Assembly (NCBI RefSeq): GCF_032248455.1 | Contig: NZ_JAVTTP010000001.1 | Span: 4,004,001 to 4,068,000, forward strand | Direction of reading: 5' to 3' | Origin: Pricia mediterranea | GTDB lineage: Bacteria; Bacteroidota; Bacteroidia; Flavobacteriales; Flavobacteriaceae | Length of the DNA stretch: 64,000 nucleotides | Part shown: positions 63,681-64,000 of the stretch, piece after piece | How positions within the stretch are numbered: position 1 is the first letter of the stretch | Layout: every line of letters begins with the position of its first letter | The notes under the pieces: model-generated | Databases searched by the model: none | What the model saw: the letters and a program-made list of their open reading frames with translations, nothing else | What the model was told of the DNA's origin: nothing | Position numbers and translations under genes: made by a program

Positions 63681-64000
63681 TCAAGCATCATGGGCTTCAG
63701 TCGATCCTTCTATTCGTCCCTTAATTGCCTTTACAACGCTTTGGTAGTATTCCGCGCCGTGAGGCACATATTTCCCCGGATTGGCCAAACCCCAGGTTTC
63801 TTCGGCGAAACGGAGAAGGGGCATCAAGGTCAGGGCGTTGACCTCGCTTTCCTGTTTGGTGAGCGTTTGCAACCCAACTTTTAATCCGGACAGGAAGACA
63901 TGGTGAAATTCACGGTCTATTATATCCTCCGGATGTTTGTGAGTCGCTCTAAAAACCGCGATTTTCTGCAAGTCATCCTTGAGAATATCGAGTCCAATTT
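63681..64000 (-). CDS. NUDIX hydrolase, C-terminal part (partial)
   Basis: The frame is open to the window edge; the last 106 codons are seen. DREFHHVFLSG, the string QESEVNALTLMPL (like the 'EEV-xx-RWVPL' strand of isopentenyl-diphosphate isomerase-type NUDIX proteins) and VPHGAEYYQSVV support a NUDIX fold. The NUDIX box itself (GX5EX7REUXEEXGU) should lie upstream, outside the window. The call is therefore moderate. Confidence 0.6.
   Translation of the reverse strand, partial: IGLDILKDDLQKIAVFRATHKHPEDIIDREFHHVFLSGLKVGLQTLTKQESEVNALTLMPLLRFAEETWGLANPGKYVPHGAEYYQSVVKAIKGRIEGSTEAHDA

Overview
The window is a piece of a Bacteroidota chromosome, most likely a marine Flavobacteriaceae. The signs are house-style -7 promoter boxes (TAnnTTTG) with a TTG about 19-20 bp upstream and no Shine-Dalgarno sequences, family-specific proteins (DUF4199, DUF4252 and DUF6495-like proteins, a GlmU-like protein beside type-B L31), a CarB without the C-terminal allosteric domain, a SerB-SerA fusion, lipoproteins with acidic residues after the lipid-modified cysteine, and short intergenic repeats. 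No rRNA, tRNA, CRISPR array or prophage was seen. About 60 protein genes were recognised, and base composition is fairly even except for one GC-rich insertion sequence.

Layout. 1-7.7 kb: 5'-part of an ABC exporter, phosphohexomutase, GT2 glycosyltransferase, DUF4199, L31 with a long Lys/Ala/Pro tail, GlmU-like protein, MtaB. 7.7-17.1 kb: small acetyltransferase, alpha/beta hydrolase, lytic transglycosylase, two envelope proteins of unknown role, L34, CarB, TPR hybrid histidine kinase. 17.3-22.1 kb: oxidative pentose phosphate genes, gnd facing away from zwf-pgl, plus a small membrane protein. 22.3-30.4 kb: a 17-unit heptamer minisatellite touching the rmuC stop codon, rmuC, then a vitamin B12 uptake locus made of btuD, btuC and btuF on the minus strand and a cobalamin riboswitch, btuB and a BtuG-like surface lipoprotein on the plus strand.

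30.5-38.5 kb: two paralogous S41 peptidase lipoproteins, divergent from an ECF sigma / putative anti-sigma / three DUF4252 cluster, followed by a 1667-bp insertion sequence with terminal inverted repeats and a 6-bp target duplication. 38.5-49.9 kb: MscS channel, purB with a HEAT/ARM-like partner and a sirtuin, TrmH, YkuE-like phosphoesterase, periplasmic GH13 amylase, CarboxypepD-like protein, DEAD-box helicase, RdgB, isoprenylcysteine methyltransferase-like protein. 50.0-51.3 kb: a two-gene SatD-like / DUF3307 unit behind palindromic TATAAGC sites; I consider this the least understood system here. 51.3-64 kb: SerB-SerA fusion, RlmH, NadC, BrkB/YihY, DUF2147, PriA, LytTR regulator, rpsF-rpsR-rplI, DUF6495-like protein, HisS and a partial NUDIX hydrolase.

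Most of the window is housekeeping. The accessory or puzzling parts are the SatD/DUF3307 pair and its operators, the minisatellite and dispersed intergenic repeats, the insertion sequence, and the sigma/DUF4252/S41 region. All identities come from reading motifs and overall protein form; no database search was run.
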